In this document: piece by piece, positions 8,864 to 17,557 of the stretch
Layout: each line of letters starts with the position of its first letter
Numbering within the stretch: the stretch's first letter is position 1
NCBI RefSeq assembly: GCF_014873945.1
Contig: NZ_JADBEC010000002.1
Span: 2,108,001-2,172,000, forward strand
Length of the DNA stretch: 64,000 bases
DNA from: Rhizobium viscosum
GTDB lineage: Bacteria; Pseudomonadota; Alphaproteobacteria; Rhizobiales; Rhizobiaceae
Reading direction: 5' to 3'
Notes under the pieces: model-generated
The model's input: the letters and a program-made list of their open reading frames with translations, nothing else
The model's database searches: none
Told to the model about the DNA's origin: nothing
Made by a program: the position numbers and the translations under genes

Positions 8864-10093
8864 ATGGGCGAATTCATCATCAAGATGCCGGATGTCGGCG
8901 AAGGCGTTGCCGAGGCGGAGCTTGTCGAATGGCATGTGAAGACCGGTGATCCGGTGCGCGAGGACATGGTGATCGCCGCCGTCATGACCGACAAGGCCAC
9001 CGTCGAAATTCCCTCGCCCGTCAGCGGTACGGTGACCTGGCTTGCCGGTGAGATCGGTGATCGGATTGCCGTCAAGGCGCCGCTGGTGCGCATCGAGACG
9101 GCAGGCGAGGCCGGAGAGGCGGAACCCGAAACGGTCCCCCAGCCGCAGCCCGCTGAGCCGGTGAAAGCGGAAGCTCCGAAGCCTGTTCCAAAGGCACCGG
9201 CGCCGGTCACTCCGCTGGCCGAAAAGCCGCTGGCGGCGCCATCGGTCCGGTTGTTTGCCCGCGAGAGCGGCGTAGATCTGAGACAGGTGCAAGGCACAGG
9301 TCCGGCCGGCCGCATCCTGCGCGAAGATATCGAACAGTTCCTGAACCAGGGTTTGACGCCCGCTCCGGCGCGTACCGGTTTGGCGAAGAAGACGACGACC
9401 GAGGAGATCAAGCTGACCGGTCTTCGGCGCCGCATTGCCGAAAAGATGGTGCTTTCGACCTCGCGCATTCCCCACATCACCTATGTGGAGGAGGTGGATA
9501 TGACTGCGCTTGAGGAACTGCGCGCCACAATGAATGCCGACCGCAGGGCCGAACATCCCAAGCTGACGGTGCTGCCCTTCCTGATGCGGGCACTCGTCAA
9601 GGCGATTTCCCATCAGCCCGATGTCAACGCCACCTTCGACGACGACGCCGGCATCATCACGCGCCATAGCGCCGTGCATATCGGCATTGCCACGCAGACG
9701 CCGGCGGGGCTCACCGTGCCCGTGGTGCGGCATGCCGAAGCGCGTGGCATCTTCGATTGCGCGGTCGAAATGAATCGATTGGCGGAAGCGGCGCGTTCGG
9801 GTACCGCAACGCGTGACGAACTGTCAGGCTCGACCATCACCATCAGTTCGCTCGGCGCGCTCGGCGGCATCGTTTCCACGCCCGTCATCAATCACCCGGA
9901 AGTGGCGATCATCGGCGTCAACAAGATCGCGACACGACCGGTCTGGGACGGCACGCAATTCGTGCCGCGCAAGATGATGAACCTTTCCTCCAGCTTCGAT
10001 CATCGCATCATCGACGGCTGGGACGCGGCGACCTTCGTGCAGCGCATCCGCACGCTGCTCGAAACGCCGGCGCTCATTTTCATCGAAGGCTGA
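8864..10093 (+). CDS. bkdB: Branched-chain 2-oxoacid dehydrogenase E2 component (dihydrolipoyl acyltransferase)
   Basis: A 409-residue core subunit. Domains in order: one lipoyl domain (residues 1-78) with the lipoylated Lys44 in MTDKATVEIPS; a Pro/Ala/Glu-rich linker (about 85-125); an E3/E1-binding domain (about 127-162, VRLFARESGVDL to DIEQFL); and the acyltransferase domain ending in SSFDHRIIDGWD with catalytic His380 and Asp384. One lipoyl domain is normal for branched-chain E2. The final residues are typical of the family, so the gene is complete. It lies 3 bp from bkdA2 and 3 bp from the E3 gene. Confidence 0.95.
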   Translation: MGEFIIKMPDVGEGVAEAELVEWHVKTGDPVREDMVIAAVMTDKATVEIPSPVSGTVTWLAGEIGDRIAVKAPLVRIETAGEAGEAEPETVPQPQPAEPVKAEAPKPVPKAPAPVTPLAEKPLAAPSVRLFARESGVDLRQVQGTGPAGRILREDIEQFLNQGLTPAPARTGLAKKTTTEEIKLTGLRRRIAEKMVLSTSRIPHITYVEEVDMTALEELRATMNADRRAEHPKLTVLPFLMRALVKAISHQPDVNATFDDDAGIITRHSAVHIGIATQTPAGLTVPVVRHAEARGIFDCAVEMNRLAEAARSGTATRDELSGSTITISSLGALGGIVSTPVINHPEVAIIGVNKIATRPVWDGTQFVPRKMMNLSSSFDHRIIDGWDAATFVQRIRTLLETPALIFIEG

Positions 10094-10096
10094 GCC

Positions 10097-11494
10097 ATGA
10101 AAGAAATTGTCTGCAAGCTCCTTGTCATCGGCGCTGGCCCCGGTGGCTACGTCTGTGCCATCCGCGCCGGCCAGCTTGGTATCGACACTGTCATCGTCGA
10201 GGCTGGTAAGCCCGGCGGCACCTGCCTGACCGTCGGCTGCATTCCCTCCAAGGCACTCATCCATGCGGCGGAAGAATTCGATGCCACACAGAGGATGCTG
10301 GCTGGCAAAAACCCGATGGGTATCCGTGTCGAGGGCGCCTCCATCGACCTCATGCGAACAATCACCTGGAAGGACGGTATCGTCGGCCGGCTGACGAGCG
10401 GCGTATCCGGCCTGTTGCAGAAGGCGCGCGTGAAGATCGTCCACGGCCGCGCTCATTTCCGCGACGGCAAGACGGTCGAGGTAGAGACGGAGACCGGCCA
10501 GCAGATCATTCGTGCCGAGACCGTCGTCATTGCCACCGGCTCCGATCCGGTGGAACTCCCGAACCTGCCTTTTGGCGGCCGCGTTATTTCTTCGACCGAG
10601 GCGCTGTCTTTGGGCGAATTGCCGAAAAATCTCGTCGTGGTCGGCGGCGGTTATATCGGGCTGGAACTTGGGACAGCTTTTGCGAAGATGGGGGCGCAGG
10701 TGACGGTGGTCGAGGCGACTCAGCAGGTGCTGCCGCAATATGACGCCGATCTCGTTCGGCCTGTCATGCGCAAGATGACCGAGCGCGGCATCCGCGTCTT
10801 GATCGGCGCGAAGGCTATCGGTCTTTCCGATGCTGGCGATGGACTTGTCGTCGAAACAGTTGATGGTCGCCAACAGACGCTTGCTGCAGACCGTATTCTG
10901 GTGACAGTCGGCCGCCGTCCGAGAACGGCGGGCTCAGGCCTCGAAGAGCTTGATCTCGACCGCGCCGGTCCCTTTCTCAGGATCGACGATCGCTGCCGCA
11001 CGTCCATGCGCGGCATTTATGCCATTGGTGATGTTACCGGTGAGCCTATGCTGGCGCATCGGGCGATGGCGCAGGGGGAAATGGTGGCGGAGATCGTTGC
11101 CGGAAAGAAGCGCGCCTGGGACAAGCGCTGTGTTCCGGCGATCTGCTTTACCGATCCGGAAATCGTCAGCGCCGGTCTGTCCCCGTCAGAAGCACGCGCC
11201 CAGGGTTACGATATCAGGACCGGCCAGTTTCCCTTCAGCGCCAATGGGCGGGCGATGACCATGCTCTCGGAGGAGGGATTCGTACGGGTGGTGGCGCGGG
11301 CCGACACCAATCTGGTCCTCGGCCTGCAAGCTGTGGGCGGTGGGGTTTCCGAATTCTCGGCCGCCTTCGCCCTTGCCATCGAAATGGGCGCGCGGCTGGA
11401 AGATATCGCCGGCACGATCCATGCGCATCCGACACGCAGCGAGGCGGTCATGGAAGCGGCGCTGAAAGCCCTGGGGAGCGCTCTTCACATTTGA
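10097..11494 (+). CDS. lpdV: Dihydrolipoyl dehydrogenase (E3) of the branched-chain complex
   Basis: A 465-residue FAD disulfide oxidoreductase that reoxidises the lipoyl groups of E2 with NAD+. The FAD motif GAGPGG is near residues 12-17, the redox pair Cys43/Cys48 is in GGTCLTVGCIPSK, the NAD motif is GGGYIGLELG, and the C-terminal active-site pair is His444/Glu449 in HAHPTRSE. Its place as last gene of the bkd operon marks it as the branched-chain-specific E3 (LpdV) and not the housekeeping Lpd. It converges on a LacI-type gene 28 bp away. I saw no clear terminator in that gap. Confidence 0.94.
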   Translation: MKEIVCKLLVIGAGPGGYVCAIRAGQLGIDTVIVEAGKPGGTCLTVGCIPSKALIHAAEEFDATQRMLAGKNPMGIRVEGASIDLMRTITWKDGIVGRLTSGVSGLLQKARVKIVHGRAHFRDGKTVEVETETGQQIIRAETVVIATGSDPVELPNLPFGGRVISSTEALSLGELPKNLVVVGGGYIGLELGTAFAKMGAQVTVVEATQQVLPQYDADLVRPVMRKMTERGIRVLIGAKAIGLSDAGDGLVVETVDGRQQTLAADRILVTVGRRPRTAGSGLEELDLDRAGPFLRIDDRCRTSMRGIYAIGDVTGEPMLAHRAMAQGEMVAEIVAGKKRAWDKRCVPAICFTDPEIVSAGLSPSEARAQGYDIRTGQFPFSANGRAMTMLSEEGFVRVVARADTNLVLGLQAVGGGVSEFSAAFALAIEMGARLEDIAGTIHAHPTRSEAVMEAALKALGSALHI

Positions 11495-11522
11495 GCCGCC
11501 TACGGCCTGCTGATAGTGGAGG

Positions 11523-12590
11523 CTACTCTGCGTCAGGTTCCGCGCCGGTCGAGCGCCGTTCGATGAGTTCTCCCGAAAGACGGATGGTCGTGGCTGCCCG
11601 CAGCAGCGCCGATGTATCTCCCTCGATCATTTCGACGACGACGCGCACGATTTCATCGACCGGCTGGCGGAAAGTGGTGAGGTTGTAGTGTGGCCAGCCG
11701 GCCATCGGGATGTCGTCGAAGCCCGCAACGAGGATATCGTCGGGCACGCGGCAGCCCGCCTCTTCCCTGAGGGCATCGATGCCGCCGATTGCCAGAATGT
11801 CGTTGGCAAAGAAGATCGCATCGGTGTTTTTCCCGGCGGCAATTTCAAGCGCGGCCTTGCGGCCGGCGTAGTAGCTGTATTCCCGGCCTTCGATCTGGGC
11901 GCTCAGCGTCATGCCAAGCTCCGCAATCCGCGTGACGAAACCGCTCTGGCGTTCGCGGTTGGTGGTCGTGTGGCTGAGACCTGCGACATAGGCGACCCTG
12001 CGGGCGCCCTGCCGATGGAAATGATCGGCGATGGCGCGAGCACCCTCGACATTGTTGCAGGCGACACAGCTGAGGTTCGTGTCTTCGATGACGCGGTTGA
12101 TCAGGATGGCCGGCCGGCCTTCCGTCGCCCAGCTCAACGTCGAGCCTGACAAGATCGTAGCAGAAATGACGATGACAGCGTCCACGTTGTATCGCCGCAG
12201 TGCTGAAAGCTGCTCTTCGAGGTTCGAGCCTTTGGTGATGTTGAAGAGTAGGCTCTGCAGGCCGATGCGTTGCAGCGAGCGCGAGAGTTTTTCGATCAGG
12301 CCCGGATAGAAGGGGTTCTGCATGTCGGAGACGACGATGCCGATAATGTTCGTGCGGCTCTTCGAGAGCATGCTGGCGATCGCATTCGGCTGATAGTCGA
12401 CTTCTGCCGCATATTTCAGGATCCGCTCGCGCAGATCGGCTGCGATGCTTGCGCCTGGCGTGAAGGCACGCGATACAGCCGACTGGCTGACGCCAAGCAT
12501 GCGCGCAAGTTCGCGGGCGGTAATCGGCTTGCGGCCAAACGCTTCGCCGGACGGTTCCCTTTGCAAGGACGGCGATCCCTGTTTGCGCAT
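11523..12590 (-). CDS. LacI-family regulator of the adjacent acid-sugar operon
   Basis: A 355-residue LacI/GalR repressor. The DNA-binding helix-turn-helix is in TARELARMLGVSQSAVSRAF (residues ~24-43), a little further from the start than usual because of a 20-residue N-terminal extension. The rest is the periplasmic-binding-protein-like sensor domain (GIVVSDMQNPFYPGLIEKL; DAIFFANDILAIGGIDALRE; VAGFDDIPMAGWPHY). It is divergent from the enolase-superfamily/ABC-transporter genes, and a 16-bp palindrome occurs 40 bp upstream of its own start and again before the divergent gene. It probably represses both directions and is released by a sugar acid or its breakdown product. The ligand is unknown. 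Confidence 0.9.
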   Translation of the reverse strand: MRKQGSPSLQREPSGEAFGRKPITARELARMLGVSQSAVSRAFTPGASIAADLRERILKYAAEVDYQPNAIASMLSKSRTNIIGIVVSDMQNPFYPGLIEKLSRSLQRIGLQSLLFNITKGSNLEEQLSALRRYNVDAVIVISATILSGSTLSWATEGRPAILINRVIEDTNLSCVACNNVEGARAIADHFHRQGARRVAYVAGLSHTTTNRERQSGFVTRIAELGMTLSAQIEGREYSYYAGRKAALEIAAGKNTDAIFFANDILAIGGIDALREEAGCRVPDDILVAGFDDIPMAGWPHYNLTTFRQPVDEIVRVVVEMIEGDTSALLRAATTIRLSGELIERRSTGAEPDAE

Positions 12591-12629
12591 GATCCATTTC
12601 CCCGGTTGCCTCTACCTTTCCTACACTTT

Positions 12630-12645
12630 TTGCATTCGGATGCAA
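12630..12645. promoter_or_regulatory. LacI-type operator 1
   Basis: TTGCATTCGGATGCAA: perfect 6-bp arms TTGCAT/ATGCAA around a 4-base centre with a CG step, the usual layout of LacI-family operators. It lies 40 bp upstream of the lacI start and matches operator 2 at 15 of 16 bases. Confidence 0.75.
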
Positions 12646-12852
12646 CAGTTTCGATTACTGCTGTTACGCAGTCGCTAATTCTCCCGTTGATAGCTTTTCC
12701 AACTCCTGGATATTGGCACTTGAGTGCGTTGCAGTATCAAAAGCCCACTTAACCAGGGAAGTTCCCAATCTCTCGTATACTCGATATCCAGCAGCGAGCA
12801 TTTTTGCAGATTCTGACATAAAACCTGTTCCAATTCCAATTCAATCGCGATG

Positions 12853-12868
12853 TTGCATACGGATGCAA
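12853..12868. promoter_or_regulatory. LacI-type operator 2
   Basis: TTGCATACGGATGCAA: the same palindrome as operator 1 apart from one central base. It lies 60 bp upstream of the dehydratase start, where it would cover or lie just downstream of the promoter. Confidence 0.75.
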
Positions 12869-12928
12869 ATTGGAAGATGCTTCTCTCAACAACAATACCG
12901 GCGCTGAAAACGTCCGTTCTCCGAGGGA

Positions 12929-14041
12929 ATGCCAGTGGGTACGATCATCAAGTCCGTCGAAGCTTTTCAGGTGAAATGGGAGCCCAATGAGCCCCCGGGC
13001 CGCCGCACGGCTCTCGTGCGCGTGACGACCGAAGATGGCATCGTCGGCCACGGAGAAGCCTCGCCGATGATGGGCGGCGAGCACTCGCTCGGCGTCGTCA
13101 GGGATTTCGCGACCTCGCTCGTTGGTGCGGATGCGCTCGACCAGGCGGTCCTCTACGACCGGCTGCTGCATAAATATGTGAAGCTCGGCCCGGAAGGCGC
13201 CGTCACCGGCGCGCTTGCCGCCCTCGATATCGCCCTCTGGGACATCAAGGGCAAGCACTTCAACCAGCCGGTCTACAAGCTGCTCGGCGGCGCCTGGCGG
13301 ACGGAACTGCCCTTCTATTCCTCGATCGGCAACAATGCCGGGCGCACCGTCGATGAAACTGTTCGCGTGGTCGAGCAGCGCTGGAAGGCCGAAAAGCCGG
13401 CTGCTATCAAAATCCGCTGGGACGGCGACCGCACCCGTCAGGACTATGACATTCCCGGCGACATCGCCAAGGCCAAGGCCGTGCGCAAGCTGGTGGGCGA
13501 CGATTTCCCGCTCGCTTTCGACGCCAACAACCAATATTCCGTCGGCGGCGCCATCCGCGTCGGCCGCGCGCTCGAAGAACTCGGCTATAGCTGGTTCGAA
13601 GAGCCGGTCCAGCACTATAACGTGCGCGCCATGGGCGAGGTCGCCCAGCGCCTCGACATCACCGTATCGGCCGCCGAACAATCCTACACGACCCAGGCCG
13701 TCGTCGACATGATCAATGCGGGCGTGCGCATGGTACAGCCCGATATCGTCAAGATGGGTGGCATTACCGGCCTCATGCAGTGCGCGGCGATCTGCTTTGC
13801 CCACGGCGTCGAGCTCGTTCCACATCAGACCCAGCCGACCATCGCCCATGTGGCCAACCTGCATGTGCTGGCAACGCTGATGCACAATACCAAGCCCGCC
13901 GAATTCTCCGATCCGTCGACACGCATGCATGTCGGCTTCGCCAATCCGCCGATTCCGGAAGACGGCAAGTTCAAGGTGCCGTCCGGTCCCGGCCTCGGCC
14001 TGATCGTCAACGACGCCGAGCTCGACAAGCGGCGAAGCTGA
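12929..14041 (+). CDS. Enolase-superfamily (mandelate racemase subgroup) acid-sugar dehydratase
   Basis: A 370-residue member of the mandelate racemase/muconate lactonizing family. Metal ligands are Asp198 (FDANN), Glu224 (FEEPV) and Glu250 (SAAEQ). The candidate bases are Lys161 in K-I-R163 on the second strand and the dyad His299/Asp272 (VQPDIVKMGG; VPHQTQP). These numbers fall almost exactly on those of mandelate racemase, but the second Lys of the classical KxK is Arg here. Such enzymes usually dehydrate an aldonic or aldaric acid to a 2-keto-3-deoxy acid; the true substrate is not readable from sequence. The start is ATG 12929 or, with better spacing from GAGGG, GTG 12935. It leads the peptide-type ABC operon. 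Confidence 0.85.
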   Translation: MPVGTIIKSVEAFQVKWEPNEPPGRRTALVRVTTEDGIVGHGEASPMMGGEHSLGVVRDFATSLVGADALDQAVLYDRLLHKYVKLGPEGAVTGALAALDIALWDIKGKHFNQPVYKLLGGAWRTELPFYSSIGNNAGRTVDETVRVVEQRWKAEKPAAIKIRWDGDRTRQDYDIPGDIAKAKAVRKLVGDDFPLAFDANNQYSVGGAIRVGRALEELGYSWFEEPVQHYNVRAMGEVAQRLDITVSAAEQSYTTQAVVDMINAGVRMVQPDIVKMGGITGLMQCAAICFAHGVELVPHQTQPTIAHVANLHVLATLMHNTKPAEFSDPSTRMHVGFANPPIPEDGKFKVPSGPGLGLIVNDAELDKRRS

Positions 14042-14068
14042 ATATTCTGACACATGGGAGGAAATAAC

Positions 14069-15667
14069 ATGAACCTGAGAAGACGCCAGTTTCTGGAGTT
14101 GAGCGCAGCCACGGCTGCGGTGAGCATGCTCGGCACTAAATTTGCCCGCGCTGCCAGCGACCCCGACACGATCCGCATCGGCATTGCTGCCAACGGCCCG
14201 CGCACCAGCGATCCAAACTACACGACGCAGGGTGGCGACAACTGGGCGACCGAGCAGATGTACGAACAGCTTGTGCGCCCCGATGACGGCACCTTCGCCA
14301 CGACGCCGGACCAGTATCGCCCGACGCTCGCCACCGAATGGTCGGCCTCGCCGGATGCCAAGACCTGGACCTTCAAGCTCCGCCAGGGTGTGCAGTTCCA
14401 TAAAGGCTTCGGAGAAATGACGTCTGAAGATGTCGTCTTCTCCTTCAAGCGCGCAATGGCGGACGGAACCAACAAGCCGATCTTGTCGAATATCGCCGAT
14501 GTCGTTGCAAACGGCCCCTATGAGGTCGTCATCACCTTGAAGAATTCCGACGTGAACCTGCTGGGTACGTCGATCTTTCTCAACAATACCGCGATCGTCT
14601 CCAAGAAGGCCGTCGATCAGATGGGTGCGGAGAAGTTCAAGACCGATGCGGTCGGCACCGGTCCCTACGAACTCACCCGCTTCGACACCAAGTGGGGCAC
14701 GGCGCTGAAGCGTCATGAAACCTACTGGGGCGAAAAGGCCAAGGTCGCCAAGGTCGAATCCGTTTATATCGCCGATACGACTGCGCGCACGCTGGCACTG
14801 CTCTCCGGCGATGTCGATATGATCGAAGCAGTCCGTGCGCCGGGCTGGGTCGATTCCATGCTGCAGCGCGACTCGACGCTCCAGTTCGACATGACGTCGC
14901 CAGGCTCGTTCAACACGCTGCATATCAACCTGAAGCGCAAGCCCTTCGACAATATCAAGGTGCGCCAGGCGATCATGTACGCCATCGATCGCCATGCGGT
15001 CGCTGAAGCCATGAAGCCGATGGGTGGCTTCACCGCCGACCTGCAGCCTGAATTCTTCCCGGGCGGCTTCAAGACCGAAGATCTGCCACCGGAACTTCAA
15101 TACAATTATGATCCGGAAAAGGCGAAAACCCTGCTCGCCGAGGCCGGCTTCCCCGATGGCTTCGACTTCGAAAGCAATGTCAGCCAGCGCGAGGACTATG
15201 CCTCGATCATGCTGATCGTGCAGGAGCAGCTGCGTGCCGTCGGCATGCGCATGAACCTGCATATCGGCGACCACACCGCCTATCATGCTGATAATCAGCA
15301 CGACAAGAACACGCTAGCCCTGCATTCCTCGAGCTATCCGCCGATCCCGACGCAGCTCTACACGCAGCAGCTTTCAACCAGGGCGGAAGTCAAGCCTGAT
15401 GGATCCGGCGGCATCAACTACAGCCATTACGGCGTGGTCATCCCGGGGATCGATGATCTGCTCGCCAAGGCGCTGCAGGCGACCGACTACAATGCCTATG
15501 TCGATTACTGCAAACAGATCGAGCTTCAGGTTCTTCGCGACCTGCCGCTGATCGGCATGTCCACGCTCTCCTTCACGGTTGCCCGCAATGCCCGCCTCGA
15601 CCTCGGTTACAAGGTGAAGAGCGGCTACGCGCGCTGGCGCTTCCACCACGCAACCAAGAAGGCCTGA
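14069..15667 (+). CDS. ABC transporter substrate-binding protein, family 5 (peptide/opine/oligosaccharide type)
   Basis: A 532-residue extracellular solute-binding protein of the DppA/OppA family. The N-terminus MNLRRRQFLELSAAT carries a twin-arginine motif (RRRQFLE) before a hydrophobic stretch and an Ala-x-Ala-like cleavage site (FARAAS, about residue 30), so export by Tat is likely. Family features: WTFKLRQGVQFHKG and the later domain with YAIDRHAVAEAM and YNYDPEKAKTLLAEAGFP. GGGAGGAAATAAC precedes the start. It is followed by two permease and two ATPase genes. Because the operon begins with an acid-sugar dehydratase, the ligand may be a sugar acid or a conjugate and not a peptide; that is inference. 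Confidence 0.92.
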   Translation: MNLRRRQFLELSAATAAVSMLGTKFARAASDPDTIRIGIAANGPRTSDPNYTTQGGDNWATEQMYEQLVRPDDGTFATTPDQYRPTLATEWSASPDAKTWTFKLRQGVQFHKGFGEMTSEDVVFSFKRAMADGTNKPILSNIADVVANGPYEVVITLKNSDVNLLGTSIFLNNTAIVSKKAVDQMGAEKFKTDAVGTGPYELTRFDTKWGTALKRHETYWGEKAKVAKVESVYIADTTARTLALLSGDVDMIEAVRAPGWVDSMLQRDSTLQFDMTSPGSFNTLHINLKRKPFDNIKVRQAIMYAIDRHAVAEAMKPMGGFTADLQPEFFPGGFKTEDLPPELQYNYDPEKAKTLLAEAGFPDGFDFESNVSQREDYASIMLIVQEQLRAVGMRMNLHIGDHTAYHADNQHDKNTLALHSSSYPPIPTQLYTQQLSTRAEVKPDGSGGINYSHYGVVIPGIDDLLAKALQATDYNAYVDYCKQIELQVLRDLPLIGMSTLSFTVARNARLDLGYKVKSGYARWRFHHATKKA

Positions 15668-15707
15668 TTTTCAGGTCGCGATGGATGCCCGCGATGAATG
15701 CGAGTGA

Positions 15708-16649
15708 ATGAACATGGCTAGATATTTTCTCCTCCGGCTGGCGGATGCCATTCCGACAATCTGGCTGGTCCTGACGCTCGTGTTCATCGCGATGCGGATC
15801 CTGCCCGGTGATCCGGCGATTGCTGCTCTGGGAGACATGGCTCTCCCGGAGCAGCTCGCCGCCTTCCGCCACAAGATGGGGCTCGATGTGCCGCTCTGGC
15901 AGCAGTACATAAATTTTTTGATCGGCGTGCTCAGCCTCGATTTCGGCCAGTCATACATGAATGGCGAGCCGGTGCTGAACCTGATCGCTGCCAATCTGCC
16001 CTATACGATCGAACTCACCGTTGCAGCGATGGTCATCGGCGTCGGTGCTGGTGTACCCCTCGGCGTGCTTGCGGCGACCCATCGCGACCGGCTGCCGGAT
16101 TCCGGCATGCGTCTCTTTTCGCTGCTCGGCTATGCCATTCCGGATTTCTATCTCGGCGCATTGCTGCTGATCGGCTTTGCGCTGAACCTCGGCTGGTTCC
16201 CGATCAATGGCGGTGGCGATGGTTTCGTGGACCGCATGTATCATATCGCCCTTCCGGCGCTGACTCTCGCACTCGTCAAGGCCGCTTTCATCGGCCGGTT
16301 GACGCGGACGGCGCTTCTGGAAACGCTTGGCAAGGATTACGTCCGCACCGCCCGCGCCAAGGGTGCTCGCGAACCTCGTGTCATCTATCGCCACGGTCTG
16401 CGCAATGCGCTGTTGCCGCTGTCGACCGGCATGGGTCTCAGTCTGCTTGCCACGCTGTCTGGCTCGGTCGCCGTCGAGCTGGTCTTCAATCGGCCCGGCC
16501 TCGGACGCATGCTCATCCAGGCGATCAACGAGCGTGACTACGGCATCATCCAGGGCGGCGTCGTTGTCTTCGCGCTCCTCGTCCTTCTCATCAATCTGGT
16601 GATGGATCTCCTCTACATCGTCATCGATCCTCGCATCCGGGTGAAATAA
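15708..16649 (+). CDS. ABC transporter permease, DppB type
   Basis: A 313-residue inner-membrane permease of the binding-protein-dependent peptide/nickel type. It has the N-terminal segment FLLRLADAIPTIWLVLTLVF, the motif RILPGDPA near residue 30, about six membrane helices, and the EAA-like loop TLGKDYVRTARAKGAREPRV that docks on the ATPase. The start may be ATG 15708 or ATG 15714; neither has a strong ribosome site. The stop codon overlaps the next permease start (TAATG). Confidence 0.92.
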   Translation: MNMARYFLLRLADAIPTIWLVLTLVFIAMRILPGDPAIAALGDMALPEQLAAFRHKMGLDVPLWQQYINFLIGVLSLDFGQSYMNGEPVLNLIAANLPYTIELTVAAMVIGVGAGVPLGVLAATHRDRLPDSGMRLFSLLGYAIPDFYLGALLLIGFALNLGWFPINGGGDGFVDRMYHIALPALTLALVKAAFIGRLTRTALLETLGKDYVRTARAKGAREPRVIYRHGLRNALLPLSTGMGLSLLATLSGSVAVELVFNRPGLGRMLIQAINERDYGIIQGGVVVFALLVLLINLVMDLLYIVIDPRIRVK

Positions 16650-17557
16650 TGAGCATCATCACTCAAACGCCGGTGTCTTCCTTGCAGCCCTCCGAGCAGC
16701 CCTTGCTGGCACCTGCGCCCAGCCTGTTGTCGCTTCTGTCCCGAACCCTTCTGCACCGACCCTCGACCCTCTTTGCACTGGCGATCGCGCTCATCTTCTT
16801 CGTGATTGCGGTCTTTGCGCCGATGCTTGCGCCGTATGATCCGCTGGCCCAAAGCATCCTCTCAATCAACAAGGCGCCATCGGCCGCGCATTGGCTGGGT
16901 ACAGACCAGTTCGGGCGGGACGTTCTCTCGCGCATGGTCCACGGTTCGCGCAACTCGCTTCTCTTCGGCCTGATCTCGCCGGCGCTGGCAGCTCTGCTCG
17001 GCACGGCGCTCGGCGTGACCGCCGGCTATTTCGGCGGGCTGATCGATCGCATCATCAGCCGGTTCATCGACCTGCTGCTCGCCTTTCCGGAACTGCTGCT
17101 CGCAATCATCATCGCGGCCGTGCTCGGTGGCGCCTTCTGGAACATCATCGCCGTCATCACGGTCGCCTTCATTCCCGGTTTCGCCCGTGTCGCTCGCGCC
17201 TCGACGCTATCGGTCAAGCAGGAGCCCTATGTGGAAGCGGCAATCGCCGTCGGCGTGCGCACGCCCGTCATCATCTTCCGCCATATCATTCCGAATATCG
17301 CAGCCCCCATCGTCGTGCTGATGACGCTCTGGGTGGCCTCCGCCATCCGTCTCGAAGCGTCGCTGAGCTTCCTCGGCATAGGCACCCGTGCGCCCAATCC
17401 GAGCTGGGGCAACATTATCCGCGATGGCCTCAACAACCTCTTCGGCTCGCCCTGGCCGATCATTGCCGCCGGCTTCGCCATCACCTGCGTGGTCTTGTCC
17501 TTCAACCTGATCGGCGATGCGGTGCGCGATATGCTGGACCCGGAGACGAGCCAATGA
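16649..17557 (+). CDS. ABC transporter permease, DppC type
   Basis: A 302-residue partner permease. After a hydrophilic N-terminal tail it shows FAPMLAPYDPLAQ and HWLGTDQFGRDVLSRMVHGSR, the signature of DppC/OppC proteins, then five further helices and the EAA loop with EAAIAVGVRTPVIIFRHIIPN. The start overlaps the dppB-like stop by one base, and its own stop overlaps the ATPase start by four (ATGA). This indicates one transcript with coupled translation. Confidence 0.92.
   Translation: MSIITQTPVSSLQPSEQPLLAPAPSLLSLLSRTLLHRPSTLFALAIALIFFVIAVFAPMLAPYDPLAQSILSINKAPSAAHWLGTDQFGRDVLSRMVHGSRNSLLFGLISPALAALLGTALGVTAGYFGGLIDRIISRFIDLLLAFPELLLAIIIAAVLGGAFWNIIAVITVAFIPGFARVARASTLSVKQEPYVEAAIAVGVRTPVIIFRHIIPNIAAPIVVLMTLWVASAIRLEASLSFLGIGTRAPNPSWGNIIRDGLNNLFGSPWPIIAAGFAITCVVLSFNLIGDAVRDMLDPETSQ

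Larger units (their letters stand above)
12591..12928. promoter_or_regulatory. Divergent 338-bp control region of the LacI / acid-sugar genes
   Basis: This gene-free stretch is richer in A+T than its surroundings. It holds two copies of the palindrome TTGCATnCGGATGCAA, at 12630-12645 (near the lacI gene) and 12853-12868 (near the dehydratase gene), with starts about 208 helix-turn-sized bases plus 15 apart (223 bp). Such spacing would allow looping by a LacI-type tetramer. I see no coding potential and could not settle the exact -35/-10 boxes. Confidence 0.7.

Noticed and set aside
12749..15301. An 850-codon open frame on the minus strand
   Set aside because: It lies antisense to the dehydratase and binding-protein genes, whose motifs and ribosome sites are clear. 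Its translation is rich in Asp, His, Arg and Gly with no family motif. Long antisense frames are a by-product of GC-rich codon use here.
16891..17553. A 221-codon N-terminal extension of the DppD-type ATPase
   Set aside because: This stretch is out-of-frame reading inside the DppC-type permease gene. The ATPase homology begins at ATG 17554, which overlaps the permease stop as ATGA.
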